NCBI RefSeq assembly: GCF_003020115.1
Contig: NZ_PYFX01000023.1
Coordinates: 1-64,000 of the forward strand
DNA: 64,000 nt
Source: Bradyrhizobium sp. MOS002
GTDB taxonomy: Bacteria; Pseudomonadota; Alphaproteobacteria; Rhizobiales; Xanthobacteraceae
Reading direction: 5' to 3'
The translations under genes were made by a program, and so were the position numbers. This document shows positions 7,516-16,330 of the stretch, in pieces. Below the pieces are notes generated by a model that saw only the letters and a program-made list of their open reading frames with translations, was not told where the DNA came from and ran no database searches. Positions within the stretch are counted from its first letter, which is position 1; each line of letters starts with the position of its first letter.

Positions 7516-7542
7516 GACCGGGAGCCAATATGGCTCCCGGTC
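7516..7542 (+). repeat. 11-bp perfect hairpin between two operon genes
   Basis: GACCGGGAGCC (7,516-7,526) pairs perfectly with GGCTCCCGGTC (7,532-7,542) across an AATAT loop. There is no T tract, so it is more likely an mRNA processing or stability element than a terminator. An ATG at 7,530 lies inside it and is an unlikely start. Confidence 0.6.
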
Positions 7543-7562
7543 ACTCCAGAAGAGAGATCGTC

Positions 7563-8342
7563 ATGCAGAAGCACGCACCAGACCGGCGCCACCACCGTTG
7601 CGCGCCGAAGGACATGTCCACCTTCGAAACCACACCGTCGGAAGTGACGCCGGAGATCGAAGAGTTCCTCGCAACGGTCGGTAAAGGCGCTCCGCGGCTC
7701 GTTGATGTCGACGCGCCGCCTGACGCCCGCGCGGGGTGGTGCTTCCTCAATGTCGCCACTGAGGTCGCAGCCAAAGGAGGACGCCCGCTGCATGGCTGGA
7801 TCATCTGGTTGGCTCGCGGCCTGTGGCTCAACGCGGAATTCCACGTCGTCCGGCAGAAGGATAACGGAGACCTGGTCGACGTCACGCCGAAGACGGACGG
7901 GGAGCACAAAGTGCTCTTCTCGCCTGACCCGCGTGATCCGGACTTCGATTTCTTCCAACGGCCGGCCAGCATCCGGATGCGGATCTACGACCATGACAAA
8001 CGCCGCGATACCGTCGCCGACCTGCTCGCGAACTTCAGCGAAATACGTCTCTCCTATGAGACGCAGAAGGCCGCGAAGAAGGGGTTGACGCTCGTTCAGT
8101 CGTTGGGAATGGACGTCAAGCGCGACCGGCTCGCAAAGCTCATCGATGATTTGCTCGAAAACGTCGGCGTCCTCGAATCCATGCACGTGCCCACCTGGAA
8201 GGGCATGATCTGCAGGGATCCGCGGTGCGAACGTGATGTCGCCCGCCGCGTCCGCATCTTCGAGCGGCAGAAAGCGAAGCTGCACCGGATGATGGTCGCG
8301 GCAAAGGTGCACGGCACGAGCCGGGACATGTGGAGGGACTGA
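7563..8342 (+). CDS. hypothetical protein, N-terminal domain resembling SEC-C-associated proteins
   Basis: A 259-residue protein started at the ATG at 7,563 behind AGAAGAGAGA. Residues about 45-130 (CFLNVATEVAAKGGRPLHGW, then AEFHVVRQKDNGDLVDVTP and VLFSPDP) resemble a domain I recall from proteins often annotated with SEC-C zinc motifs, with a conserved Cys, a His and a DVTP strand. No function is established for it. The C-terminal half is helical and ends with CRDPRCERDVARRV. It lies four bases before the next gene, so it is operonic. The domain assignment is from memory. Confidence 0.6.
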   Translation: MQKHAPDRRHHRCAPKDMSTFETTPSEVTPEIEEFLATVGKGAPRLVDVDAPPDARAGWCFLNVATEVAAKGGRPLHGWIIWLARGLWLNAEFHVVRQKDNGDLVDVTPKTDGEHKVLFSPDPRDPDFDFFQRPASIRMRIYDHDKRRDTVADLLANFSEIRLSYETQKAAKKGLTLVQSLGMDVKRDRLAKLIDDLLENVGVLESMHVPTWKGMICRDPRCERDVARRVRIFERQKAKLHRMMVAAKVHGTSRDMWRD

Positions 8343-8345
8343 CCG

Positions 8346-8690
8346 ATGCGCGCCATCCTTATCGAGTCATCGGAACGCATCATCTCAGAGGCGGATCTCC
8401 CCGAGTTCAAGAGCGTCATCCGTCGCCGGTTTGACGGCGCCAAATTGATCCGTGTCGGTACGCTTCCGTCAGGAGATGGAGTGTACGTCGTGCCGTCCGA
8501 AAGCCGCGACCACTTCTTCACGATCGGCGGCTCGGGCCCGCACTACGGAACCGGACTGATCCTCGGAAAAAGCGGATGCTTCGGCGTGCTGGCGAAAGCG
8601 CTGACCGATTTCGAGGCCTTGGCCTCGATCGTGACCTTCGGTCCGCCGCCGTCCGGGGACCATGTGATCGAACGAGAGACAGAGCGATGA
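8346..8690 (+). CDS. hypothetical protein, possibly DUF3846-like
   Basis: A 114-residue protein starting three bases after the previous stop. Its beta-rich pattern, with an initial MRAILIESSERII strand, a later DGVYVVPSE strand and a GTGLILGKSG loop, resembles the small DUF3846 proteins of plasmids and phages. The match is weak and from memory. Its stop overlaps the following ATG (ATGA). Confidence 0.5.
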   Translation: MRAILIESSERIISEADLPEFKSVIRRRFDGAKLIRVGTLPSGDGVYVVPSESRDHFFTIGGSGPHYGTGLILGKSGCFGVLAKALTDFEALASIVTFGPPPSGDHVIERETER

Positions 8691-8968
8691 TCATCATGAT
8701 GCCCCCTCACAAAGTGAGGGGTGCCGCGAAACGGCTGCGCAGGTTCCTGCGTGAGCGCGGAATCAAGATCCGGCGCGTCGCAAGCCTCAACATCGCCGCT
8801 CGTCTGTGCGGTTTCGAACGCTGGGAGCACTATCTGGTTCGGGACATCCGACAACCGCTAAGCCCGTTCGACCATGACTTGGCCGAAGGGCGTTGGCGGA
8901 AAGGCGCGCCTTCCAGTTCGCCGTCATCGCGGCGGCTGGTTTGGAGCGCTTCGCGCAAGAGATTCTGA
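8687..8968 (+). CDS. hypothetical protein with a glyoxalase-associated helical domain
   Basis: A 93-residue basic protein coupled to the upstream gene by an ATGA overlap. Residues about 10-45 (AAKRLRRFLRERGIKI, then LNIAARLCGFERWEHY) resemble the N-terminal helical domain seen in some glyoxalase-superfamily and plasmid-borne proteins, where a sequence of the type LELIARxxGFxxWN is usual. The C-terminus is a disordered basic tail. The function is unknown; the domain resemblance is from memory. Confidence 0.5.
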   Translation: MIIMMPPHKVRGAAKRLRRFLRERGIKIRRVASLNIAARLCGFERWEHYLVRDIRQPLSPFDHDLAEGRWRKGAPSSSPSSRRLVWSASRKRF

Positions 8969-9019
8969 AGCAAGTTAATCCAACCGCCTCCTGGAAGACG
9001 GGGGCGGCGACGAGAAAGC

Positions 9020-11812
9020 ATGAGCGGGATAGCAACGACGCCGATGGCGTCTGATGTTGCTTCTCTCACGCAAAGGAATGGCAGAGAGTTAATGGGTTCC
9101 GAGAAAGACACCGCGAAGAGCGCAGCGAGCGTTGCATCTTTAGACGCGGGCGTAGCGCCGAACTCCGCTCGGCGCAAAAGAGGCGGTCCGTCCGCAGGGA
9201 GCTTGCGGCGCGCAAAAAAGCGCGCGCATAGCGCAAATACTCATCGCTGGAGTCCGGCGGCTCTGCAGGCCGAAGAGGCTCGGCTGTTAAAATACCTCGA
9301 TGACCGCAAGGCACAGGGGCTCGGTGTGCCCTCGTCGCCCACTAGGCCGGACGAACCGCACACGAGTCTGATCGCGGATCAGGCGGAAGTGCGGCGTCGC
9401 GCGATCTCTCTCGAGTCCGGTCACCTCAAGGCGGTCTTGCACGAATATATCGCGACGATGAAGTTGCAGCCGTGCGAAGTGACTGCAGGCTATCGCTTCG
9501 ACCAATCCGAGGCCACGCGCAAAGCATTGGTCGGCTATATCGCGAGCCTTAAGGCTTCCGGCTCGGGACTGCCGTCGCGCAACGGTCGCCCCAATATGGC
9601 GGCGATTGCACGCGGCGCCGAAATCTGCGTCGATACCTTGCTCAAGGTGACGCACCGCAATCACACATTGATTAAGGAAGAATTCGAACTCATGGGGCCC
9701 GCCACGGAGGCTCCCAAGCGCGAAGCCGGACTAGTTCTCTCGGAGTTGCTCGAAGAGCTGTCGAGCGACAGAAGAGAGGTCCGCCCGTACCGGAAGAGCC
9801 TGACGCAATTGCGAAGCGCCGCTATTTTCGCTTCGTCTAGGCATTCGCTCGCCGACGAAGCGCCAGCGGTGGAGGCTCTTACGGACGCGCGCGATGCGGC
9901 GGAACGTGCTGATCTTAAGAGCCGACTGTCGAGCCTCATCGCCATTGCCACGAACATCGAGTCGAACGGCATCATCCCCGAAAGCTTCGCCGACGCCATC
10001 GCGTTCGGCTGTCGGCGGGCCAACATCCAGCTCCATGACCTGGTGCGGCCTCAGGACGAGGATGATCGCGAACGTAGGCATCCGAAGCGACCCTGCATCG
10101 GATGGAAGCTGCACGACTGGGTTCGCGGACGCTCGGTACCGGATCGCTTCACCTCGTTCGGCGACGTCATGGCGCTCGAGGACTCGCTTGAGTTCGATCG
10201 GGGCACGCTATGGACTCGGGTGCGCTTCCGGTCGTGCGCGTTAGGGACGATTCCGAAATCCTACTGGCCGGAGGAGATCCCCCAGGACCCCGTAATCAAG
10301 AAGGAGGTCAAGTTCTACCTCCCGGACGAGATCCTGACCTTGCCGCCATCCGAGCGCCACGAGCTCATGATGACGGCCTACGGCGTCGTCATGATCAAGC
10401 GCGCGAAGCACGTCGACGAGAACCACATCGCAAATTGCGCGGATCGTTACCGGCACAAGGCGCCGGCGTGGAGCCCGATGCTTGCGGAGGACATGGACGG
10501 GCTGATCGCGTTCCACAGCTTCAAGCCTGACATCGATGATGAGAGCGAGGACAATGACACGCTCTGGGTAAAGGGCACGCAGGAACGTAGCCTGACCTAC
10601 GTCGAGAAGACCATGGGCGCCCTGCTCAGGACCAGGCCGACCTTTAGGGCCGAGGACCTCACGCTGGCTTTGTTCGCGATCCCGCAGGTGGGCAAGGATA
10701 CGATCGAATTCGCTCGCTCTCGCCGGAGCCCGAAATCGTTCGAACTACATCCAGAACCGATCAAGCCTTATAGTGCCGAGGACATTCAGCTTTGCGTCTT
10801 CGCGAAGATGATGCTGGCGGAGGGCGGGTTCCTGCGGCAGCGACCGGAGTTCTTCGAAAAGTTGAACGCCGATGCGCGCGAAATGCTGGCGGTCAAGTTC
10901 AAACAGGCGCCCGACAATTGGGCGGAGATTTGCGCGGCCGGCGACTGGACGGCGATCTGCACCGCCGCCGAAGCATACTACGCCGCCCGAATCAAGAAGA
11001 TCGACAAATGGATTACCGAGGTCGGCCCGCAGCTCAGTCGTCCGAAGGAGCGTATCTTCGAGGTCCTCGATGGCGACCTGCACGACTTCCGTGCGGCGTT
11101 CGGCAACATTCTCAAGAACCGCCTGGCGAAATGCGAGCCCGGATACCGCGCCTGGGCGTACGCGGTTCAGAACGTGGTCTATCACGAGATGATCGCTCAG
11201 TTTCCGCATCGCTCGAGGGCGATCGTGGAGACGACGTACGCGCCCGACCGGTCCGGCACGGTGCGGTACGTCGACGGTACGTGGTACTGGTACGTCCACT
11301 GGACATCCGTGAAGAACGGACGTCGAAACGGTTTATTCAAGAACAAGCAATGGTTCGTCGGAAAGCTCAAAGATACGAACGGTCTCTATGATGCGCTGGA
11401 CCAGTACACCAGCGTTGATGGCGCCCGCGACTGGATCCTGGGAGGCCGTGCGTCGACGAGCTTCTTCGTGACGAGCAGCGACAAGCCGGAACTGAACGCC
11501 AACAAGCTTTACGCGAAGGTCGCATCGTCGACACTGTTCATCCTCTCTCAGATCGCCGATGAGCGCTGGTCGACGACCAGGTGTTACGGAGCGCACGCCG
11601 AGCGGAAGATCGGCTTCAATTCGGTTCTGGAGGAGGTTTCGTCGCCGGGCTACGAAGCGTCGTTCCTGAAGGCCTGCGGCATGCTCCTGATCACGCCGAA
11701 GGTCGCCGAGGACCACTACCTGTTCGCGCCGCCGGAGGAACTGGCCGCCGGTGTCGGCGACAAGCTCGACCGGGAGCGCCGCGAGCGACAAGCCCCACAT
11801 TCGCTGCGCTGA
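9020..11812 (+). CDS. 930-residue protein, possible divergent tyrosine recombinase of a mobile element
   Basis: The largest accessory gene. Residues about 90-215 carry two copies of a motif I associate with large rhizobial integrase-like proteins: YLDDRKAQGLGVP and YIASLKASGSGLPSRNGRPN. The middle is helical and unassigned. The C-terminus shows, in the order expected of a tyrosine recombinase, Arg731 (FPHRSRAIVE), Lys765 (SVKNGRRNG), His859-x-x-Arg862 (YGAHAERKI) and Tyr900 (AEDHYLF). The second His/Trp of the family is not evident, so it may be inactive or simply divergent. The gene closes the repressor-linked operon and stops inside a 32-bp palindromic terminator. A DNA-processing role in a mobile element is inferred. 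Confidence 0.75.
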   Translation: MSGIATTPMASDVASLTQRNGRELMGSEKDTAKSAASVASLDAGVAPNSARRKRGGPSAGSLRRAKKRAHSANTHRWSPAALQAEEARLLKYLDDRKAQGLGVPSSPTRPDEPHTSLIADQAEVRRRAISLESGHLKAVLHEYIATMKLQPCEVTAGYRFDQSEATRKALVGYIASLKASGSGLPSRNGRPNMAAIARGAEICVDTLLKVTHRNHTLIKEEFELMGPATEAPKREAGLVLSELLEELSSDRREVRPYRKSLTQLRSAAIFASSRHSLADEAPAVEALTDARDAAERADLKSRLSSLIAIATNIESNGIIPESFADAIAFGCRRANIQLHDLVRPQDEDDRERRHPKRPCIGWKLHDWVRGRSVPDRFTSFGDVMALEDSLEFDRGTLWTRVRFRSCALGTIPKSYWPEEIPQDPVIKKEVKFYLPDEILTLPPSERHELMMTAYGVVMIKRAKHVDENHIANCADRYRHKAPAWSPMLAEDMDGLIAFHSFKPDIDDESEDNDTLWVKGTQERSLTYVEKTMGALLRTRPTFRAEDLTLALFAIPQVGKDTIEFARSRRSPKSFELHPEPIKPYSAEDIQLCVFAKMMLAEGGFLRQRPEFFEKLNADAREMLAVKFKQAPDNWAEICAAGDWTAICTAAEAYYAARIKKIDKWITEVGPQLSRPKERIFEVLDGDLHDFRAAFGNILKNRLAKCEPGYRAWAYAVQNVVYHEMIAQFPHRSRAIVETTYAPDRSGTVRYVDGTWYWYVHWTSVKNGRRNGLFKNKQWFVGKLKDTNGLYDALDQYTSVDGARDWILGGRASTSFFVTSSDKPELNANKLYAKVASSTLFILSQIADERWSTTRCYGAHAERKIGFNSVLEEVSSPGYEASFLKACGMLLITPKVAEDHYLFAPPEELAAGVGDKLDRERRERQAPHSLR

Positions 11813-11843
11813 AAAAGGGCGGGACCGCGGTCCCGCCCTTTTT
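11812..11843. terminator. 32-bp perfect palindromic terminator
   Basis: Sixteen bases (11,812-11,827, AAAAAGGGCGGGACCG) are followed directly by their exact reverse complement, ending in TTTTT. The A and T tracts on both sides make it a bidirectional rho-independent terminator. The stop codon of the 930-residue gene ends at its first base. Confidence 0.9.
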
Positions 11844-12163
11844 CATTGATCGACTGCGACGGGTCCGTTGGGGAGGCAACGAGTAAGTTAAGGGGTGCCC
11901 TAGGGGTTGTAGCCCCAATGGATTTGGTTTGATTCAGGGCCTTAGATAGTTAACGTTCAACGAATCCGGTCGTGGTCGATCAAGTTGCAATCGATTGGAA
12001 GCAGGTTCACGGGCCATAATTGCTAGGACAACAACCAAGATCTGGCATCGAACGTTGAGCCAGCAGGCGATCCCCGGCCGTCACAAAGGCGGAAAGAAAA
12101 CGAGCTAAGCAAATAGGAAAGCTCTCAGTGTAACGTGCGCGCTCCTCAAGTTGGAACCGGACC
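11844..12163. other. 320-bp intergenic stretch, no gene seen
   Basis: AT-richer DNA between the palindromic terminator and the next gene, with no supportable reading frame, tRNA or terminator. The promoter of the gene at 12,164 presumably lies here. Confidence 0.5.
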
Positions 12164-13237
12164 GTGCTCGTTGACATACGACTACCCTATTTGGAACGAT
12201 TTATCCGCGAGGGCAGACGGAAAGCGGAATCCGAGTGGTTTCTCGAAATCGGCCCGATTGAGATCCCCCATATAAGCTCGGATTCGGCTCCGATCGCATA
12301 TCAGATCGATCCTGGGCTCCCTGCTTTCGGACGGCCCGATTTGCCTTACGGTATCAGACGCTACGATGATCGGCTTTGGTGGCCTTTACTCAGTCGTGAA
12401 GGCGAGGTCGACGTTTCTCGATTCGTAAATCTTGCTGGGAAGGGCAAGCCCGAAGCACTTCTGGCGATTGACCCTGAGATACCGGTTTCCAGTACAAATT
12501 GGCCGACCGAGCTATTCGACAGTAAGGTAGGTCAGAAGGACGCAAAGGTGTTTCCCGCGAGACGTGATCCGTGGGTATCGACTAGGCGCAATTGTTTACG
12601 AGTCCTGTTCTGCGACAATAAAGTGCTTATCGAGGCTGGTGAGCCGATCGTCTACGCTCATCCTTGGAGTAGCCAATCCTACCAGATCCTGGTCGGCCAT
12701 TCCGCGATGGACCGACGGGAGGGCGGGTTCTACCTACCCGGTCCAAATGCCGAAGAGCGGGTGCTATTCACGCAACAGGGACTTGCTTTCAGCATCAATA
12801 AATGGGCTTCGGAGGTCACCGGTCTCGTTAAAGGTGGAAACGTTGTGTCGTCGCTTCCGCGCATTGATATTCGGATCGAGTGCCATACACCAAGCGCGGC
12901 GCCGGCTCTTTGCGCTCGATCGCTCATCGAGTCCGTCCTCGTGCGGGGATTTCGTAGCGAGTACAGCGTCATTTTGGGCCGCGTCCTTCCTGAGCTCGCC
13001 GAGCGGCTTGTAGAGGCAAAAAAGGAACGGAAGTCGGCCCCCCTCTACCTTGAGATGGTGCAGGAAATAGCAGAGGTCGAAGCTGATGAATTCGTGGCCA
13101 TCTTCGATCGCGAAAGATTGGTTGCGCAGGAAATCGTCAAGCGGCTAACGGCGGCCGGAATATCTCCTAGGCCATCCGAAGAGAGGCATGCCCTTGCATA
13201 TGAGGATTATCAGGCCTTGGCGTCTTTGGCGCCGTAA
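12164..13237 (+). CDS. hypothetical protein, orphan in an AT-richer region
   Basis: A 357-residue protein starting at GTG; I do not recognise it. It has no signal peptide or membrane segment. The first 260 residues are mixed alpha/beta with several Trp and Pro-rich loops (IRRYDDRLWWPLLSREGEVD). The last 100 are helical and highly charged (LPELAERLVEAKKERK, EMVQEIAEVEADEFVAIF). Codon use is visibly more A/T-rich than in the respiratory genes, which suggests recent acquisition. It stands alone, so the neighbours say little about its role. Confidence 0.6.
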   Translation: MLVDIRLPYLERFIREGRRKAESEWFLEIGPIEIPHISSDSAPIAYQIDPGLPAFGRPDLPYGIRRYDDRLWWPLLSREGEVDVSRFVNLAGKGKPEALLAIDPEIPVSSTNWPTELFDSKVGQKDAKVFPARRDPWVSTRRNCLRVLFCDNKVLIEAGEPIVYAHPWSSQSYQILVGHSAMDRREGGFYLPGPNAEERVLFTQQGLAFSINKWASEVTGLVKGGNVVSSLPRIDIRIECHTPSAAPALCARSLIESVLVRGFRSEYSVILGRVLPELAERLVEAKKERKSAPLYLEMVQEIAEVEADEFVAIFDRERLVAQEIVKRLTAAGISPRPSEERHALAYEDYQALASLAP

Positions 13238-13301
13238 CTAGTCGCATTGAACCCGTACGGCCTTGACGCCTCTCTCTTGTCAAGGCGCCTCCAAAGGGGG
13301 C

Positions 13302-13418
13302 GGTCGATATGGCGCTTCGCCAACGACGGCGATGACCCACATCGCCGTCCAGGAATCCGTTAACGGCAAGAACGTGGACTGGCTCGAGAAGGTGAGCGAC
13401 GACCAGTATCGGAAGTGA
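13302..13418 (+). pseudogene. C-terminal fragment of a cupin protein
   Basis: The reading GASPTTAMTHIAVQE followed by VNGKNVDWLEKVSDDQY and a stop is the end of the small cupin family, usually ending HGATPTTAMTHIAIQE...VDWMEKVSDEQY. The beta-barrel part that binds the metal is missing, so this is a remnant. Confidence 0.65.
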
Positions 13419-13502
13419 TGCGCGGGCACCGTAGAGTGCGTGTACCGATCAAGATGAGAGCAGTCGGAAGAACTGCTCTCCCGCTCCCTGGAGGGACCAC
13501 GC

Positions 13503-13830
13503 ATGAAAGTGGAAGGGCAATGTCACTGCGGCGGAATCGCTTATGAGGCCGACGTCACGCTCGGAACGATAAGGATCTGCAACTGCGCTGATTGCCAGAT
13601 GTTGTCGGGCTCTGCTTTTCGCATGAATATATCGGCCGCGTAGAGCAATTCCACCGTCTGAGAGGCGTGCCAAAAAAATACATCAAGGTTGCGGACAGCG
13701 GCGCTATGCGGATTCATGCCTTCTGCGACCATAGCGGTGCGCCGGTGTACTCATCGGGAGCAAATAGTCCGACCTCCTATTCTTTGCGGGTGGGCGCTTT
13801 GAAACAGCGTTACGAACTTGGCTTACCCGC
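13503..13830 (+). pseudogene. frameshifted GFA-family protein (glutathione-dependent formaldehyde-activating enzyme-like)
   Basis: The first frame (13,503-13,643) gives MKVEGQCHCGGIAYEADV and ICNCADCQMLSGSAFR, the zinc-binding CHCG and CxxC start of the GFA family, then stops. A second frame (from about 13,643) continues with EQFHRLRGVPKKYIKV, ending SYSLRVGALKQRYELGLPA, as expected for the rest of the protein. One indel near 13,640 separates them, and the expected second CGxCG has become CDHSG. It is a decayed gene. Confidence 0.75.
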
Positions 13831-13859
13831 GCCTGCATGCAGAACTGACACAGAATAAT

Positions 13860-14929
13860 TATGCTTTGAACCAGATACTTAGCCGACAGATGTGTCAGTT
13901 GTCCGCGCCGGCCTTATTCACCGTGTTAGTAGTTTACTGACACAAGACACGCGAGGATTCCTGAACCATCGCGCTACCGCCGCCAAAGCCCGGGGCCGCA
14001 TATCGCTCGAAGCGATTTGGGCGGACAGCCGGCGCGCCGATCAATAGCTGGGAGATTCCGTGACCTCTCTGCTCCCTCAGCCCCTCAGCCCGTGGACGGC
14101 CCCTATCGTCAGGCGGTCTGCCTCTCTGGACCATCTCTACGAGGCGGGCTAGTAAGGAGCTTACCCGCGTATTTCGGAGAATCGGCCTAATCTTTGCCCG
14201 TCAAAACAACCGGTCACTGACACGGGCGTTCGATTTTGCTGACGTTGTCAGCGACGGAATGAACCTGTGATCGTCGGAAACGGAAGGCACCGGACGCCTG
14301 ACCTGAAACGCGTAGGGGCAATCCGCGGCCTGCATGCTCTTCCATATATCGCACGCCCCACGCGAGATAGCTTCCTGCAAACGGTGCGCTCGCGGGCCAG
14401 GGGAGGCTACCTGCGTCATGCTATGACGGTGCCGTGCTGGGCCTACAGCCGCGACGGCGTAAACGTCGAAAGACGCGTCGTAGATCTCGTGCCCAAATGC
14501 GAGGACATCCTGTGCCCGAGGTCGGGCCAGAGCCGGTGAGCTCAGGGCCCAGGTCGCGGTGGGCGAGGCGATCGTGCGGGCCCGATATGGCCGATCGTTC
14601 TGGATGGTCACAACGGAAAGGCCGTCCGGTAACCAGTCGCTCCTGCGCAGCGCCGCAATGCCTGTAAGCCAAAGACCGGTACAGTAGGCGAGCACAGCTG
14701 GCCGCGCGCAGCGGCGGAGGTCGCTCTGCGATGTTTCTTGACCGCACAGCAGTTCCAATCTTACAAAAATCGACGAAAATCTCGTTCGCAATCACGACGC
14801 CTCTAAACGAAGTCGGCAACCTGCGACACGGAAGGCTGCTTAGCGTTTGACTGATGGCGCACCACTGATGCCAGGCGGGCGCCGCACATGCTTTGCAGGA
14901 AACATCTAACTAACATCGTACATTTAGCC
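13860..14929. other. 1.07-kb stretch without a supportable gene
   Basis: Open frames exist on the reverse strand (14,201-14,791 and 14,421-14,819), but neither has a ribosome binding site, a recognised motif or amino-acid use like a real protein. The DNA looks like eroded accessory sequence. Confidence 0.5.
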
Positions 14930-15469
14930 CTAGGGGGCGAAGCCACTTGCTTCATTATCGCCCGAGGGGGCAGCGCCGAACCGAGAGTTCACGATCAGAA
15001 GGCGCGCTTGCTTCGATAAAGAGTTCCACAGCCTGCCGCACGGCCGATTGAGTAACTCGAAGATGTGTTCTGTGGCGTCCCAGAATTCCTCAGTTGGCTC
15101 TCCGGGGCAGCAGCCCGACATCTCCCAATCGGGGAGCGACATCGACTCTGGTGACATTTCCAATCTGTCATATAGTTCCCCGAACGGTTCTCTCTTCCAG
15201 CAAGCTTCCGCGACCATACCCGCAACAGCAACCATCATACGCTTGCTTGCTTCGACACCCTCGACAAGGGGTTGAACGGATCCGACCCACTCTTTCTCAG
15301 TGTAGTCCTGAGGTTCGATCTTTCGTATTTCTGCCCACATTGTCGGAATCTTGAGATGCCAGGCTATGACAATGTGCCCCGCTTCATGCATCGCTGCAAG
15401 CCGACGGTCTCTTGCGGAATTTCGAATCCGCCGGGCAAAGGAGATCGAGTCCAAAGAAAATTCGCTCAT
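14930..15469 (-). CDS. hypothetical protein with HExxH zinc-protease-like motif
   Basis: A 179-residue protein. Residues about 25-40 contain AAMHEAGHIVIAWHL, the HExxH motif of metallopeptidases of the M41 (FtsH-like) type in a stand-alone setting. A further cluster of acidic residues (EEFWDATEHIFELLNRP) could supply the third ligand. There is no membrane segment and no AAA domain. Stand-alone HEAGH proteins are frequent orphans in rhizobia and their substrate is unknown. It has no operon partners. Confidence 0.7.
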   Translation of the reverse strand: MSEFSLDSISFARRIRNSARDRRLAAMHEAGHIVIAWHLKIPTMWAEIRKIEPQDYTEKEWVGSVQPLVEGVEASKRMMVAVAGMVAEACWKREPFGELYDRLEMSPESMSLPDWEMSGCCPGEPTEEFWDATEHIFELLNRPCGRLWNSLSKQARLLIVNSRFGAAPSGDNEASGFAP

Positions 15470-16330
15470 GCTGGCTAGAATACCAAGCCATCCAGCAAAA
15501 GACCATTTAGCTTAGCCTTTGCGACCGTGCGACGATTTCGCGCCTCCTACGTACGAGTGCAACTGCCATCGTCCCGCGGCCAAACCGAAGCTAAGAAGAA
15601 GAGGGTCGAAGAAGCGCCCCAGGAGCCCGGAACTCCGAGTGAGGGGACGGCGCCGTTTATCACCGCGCTCGGCTCTGCCGGTGCAAACGAGCGACGATTT
15701 GCCTCGTGAGCCGCAAAGCATCCTTCCTTAAGTTCATCAGTCTGACCGGCAGCAAGCGGGCAGGCATCGGCCAGCTGATCGAACAACTTAGTTGCACTAC
15801 CGGTGGAGAAGAGCCGGCGGAATGCAAGCCAATCAAGCGGTCTATGCACCGGGCATGCATGTCTAGTGCATCGGCCTTTGAAGGGAGGTGACGACGTCCC
15901 GTGCTCCGTAGTTCGAGAGCTAAATTGCTTGACGTTGCGGGGAGAGTGGGAATCTCTCCCCCCATGCCGGAAATGCGCGCAAACCCGCAGAAAACAAGGA
16001 TTCCCGAAAAGGCCGGGCGACGTTTGTGACCACCGCCGTGTACCACTCGCGCGGCCGATTCGGCCGTCGATCTCGGTCGATTTCGAGACGCGCGGAGGCG
16101 GCTGGCGTCTCGCGCGCTCCGTCGGAGCGGGTACCGACCGGAGGCGGCATCTGCCTACCCTGGCGGCCTCGGCGGGTGACGAGCCGGCTTCGCCACGGAG
16201 CGGCGGTGAACAGGTCCCCCGGATCAATTGGGACTTTCCAAGCTCGGTAGCCGGCGCCACCAGCGCATCGTGCGACACTGACGATGAATCGATGGAGCGC
16301 TTCGATGCTTGACGCCGTTTGGCGTGGGGG
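15470..16330. other. 860-bp stretch without a supportable gene
   Basis: Several overlapping frames (such as 15,547-16,278 reverse and 15,803-16,312 forward) are open because of high GC, but none has a motif, a ribosome binding site or a partner. I see nothing else in it. Confidence 0.5.

Noticed and set aside
7176..8312. 378-residue reverse frame
   Set aside because: Antisense to two coupled forward genes with proper ribosome binding sites.
14201..14819. Reverse frames of 196 and 132 residues
   Set aside because: No ribosome binding site, motif or neighbour support; composition is that of a high-GC shadow.
15547..16278. 243-residue reverse frame
   Set aside because: Low-complexity Arg/Ser/Pro composition, no start signal, overlaps other equally open frames.
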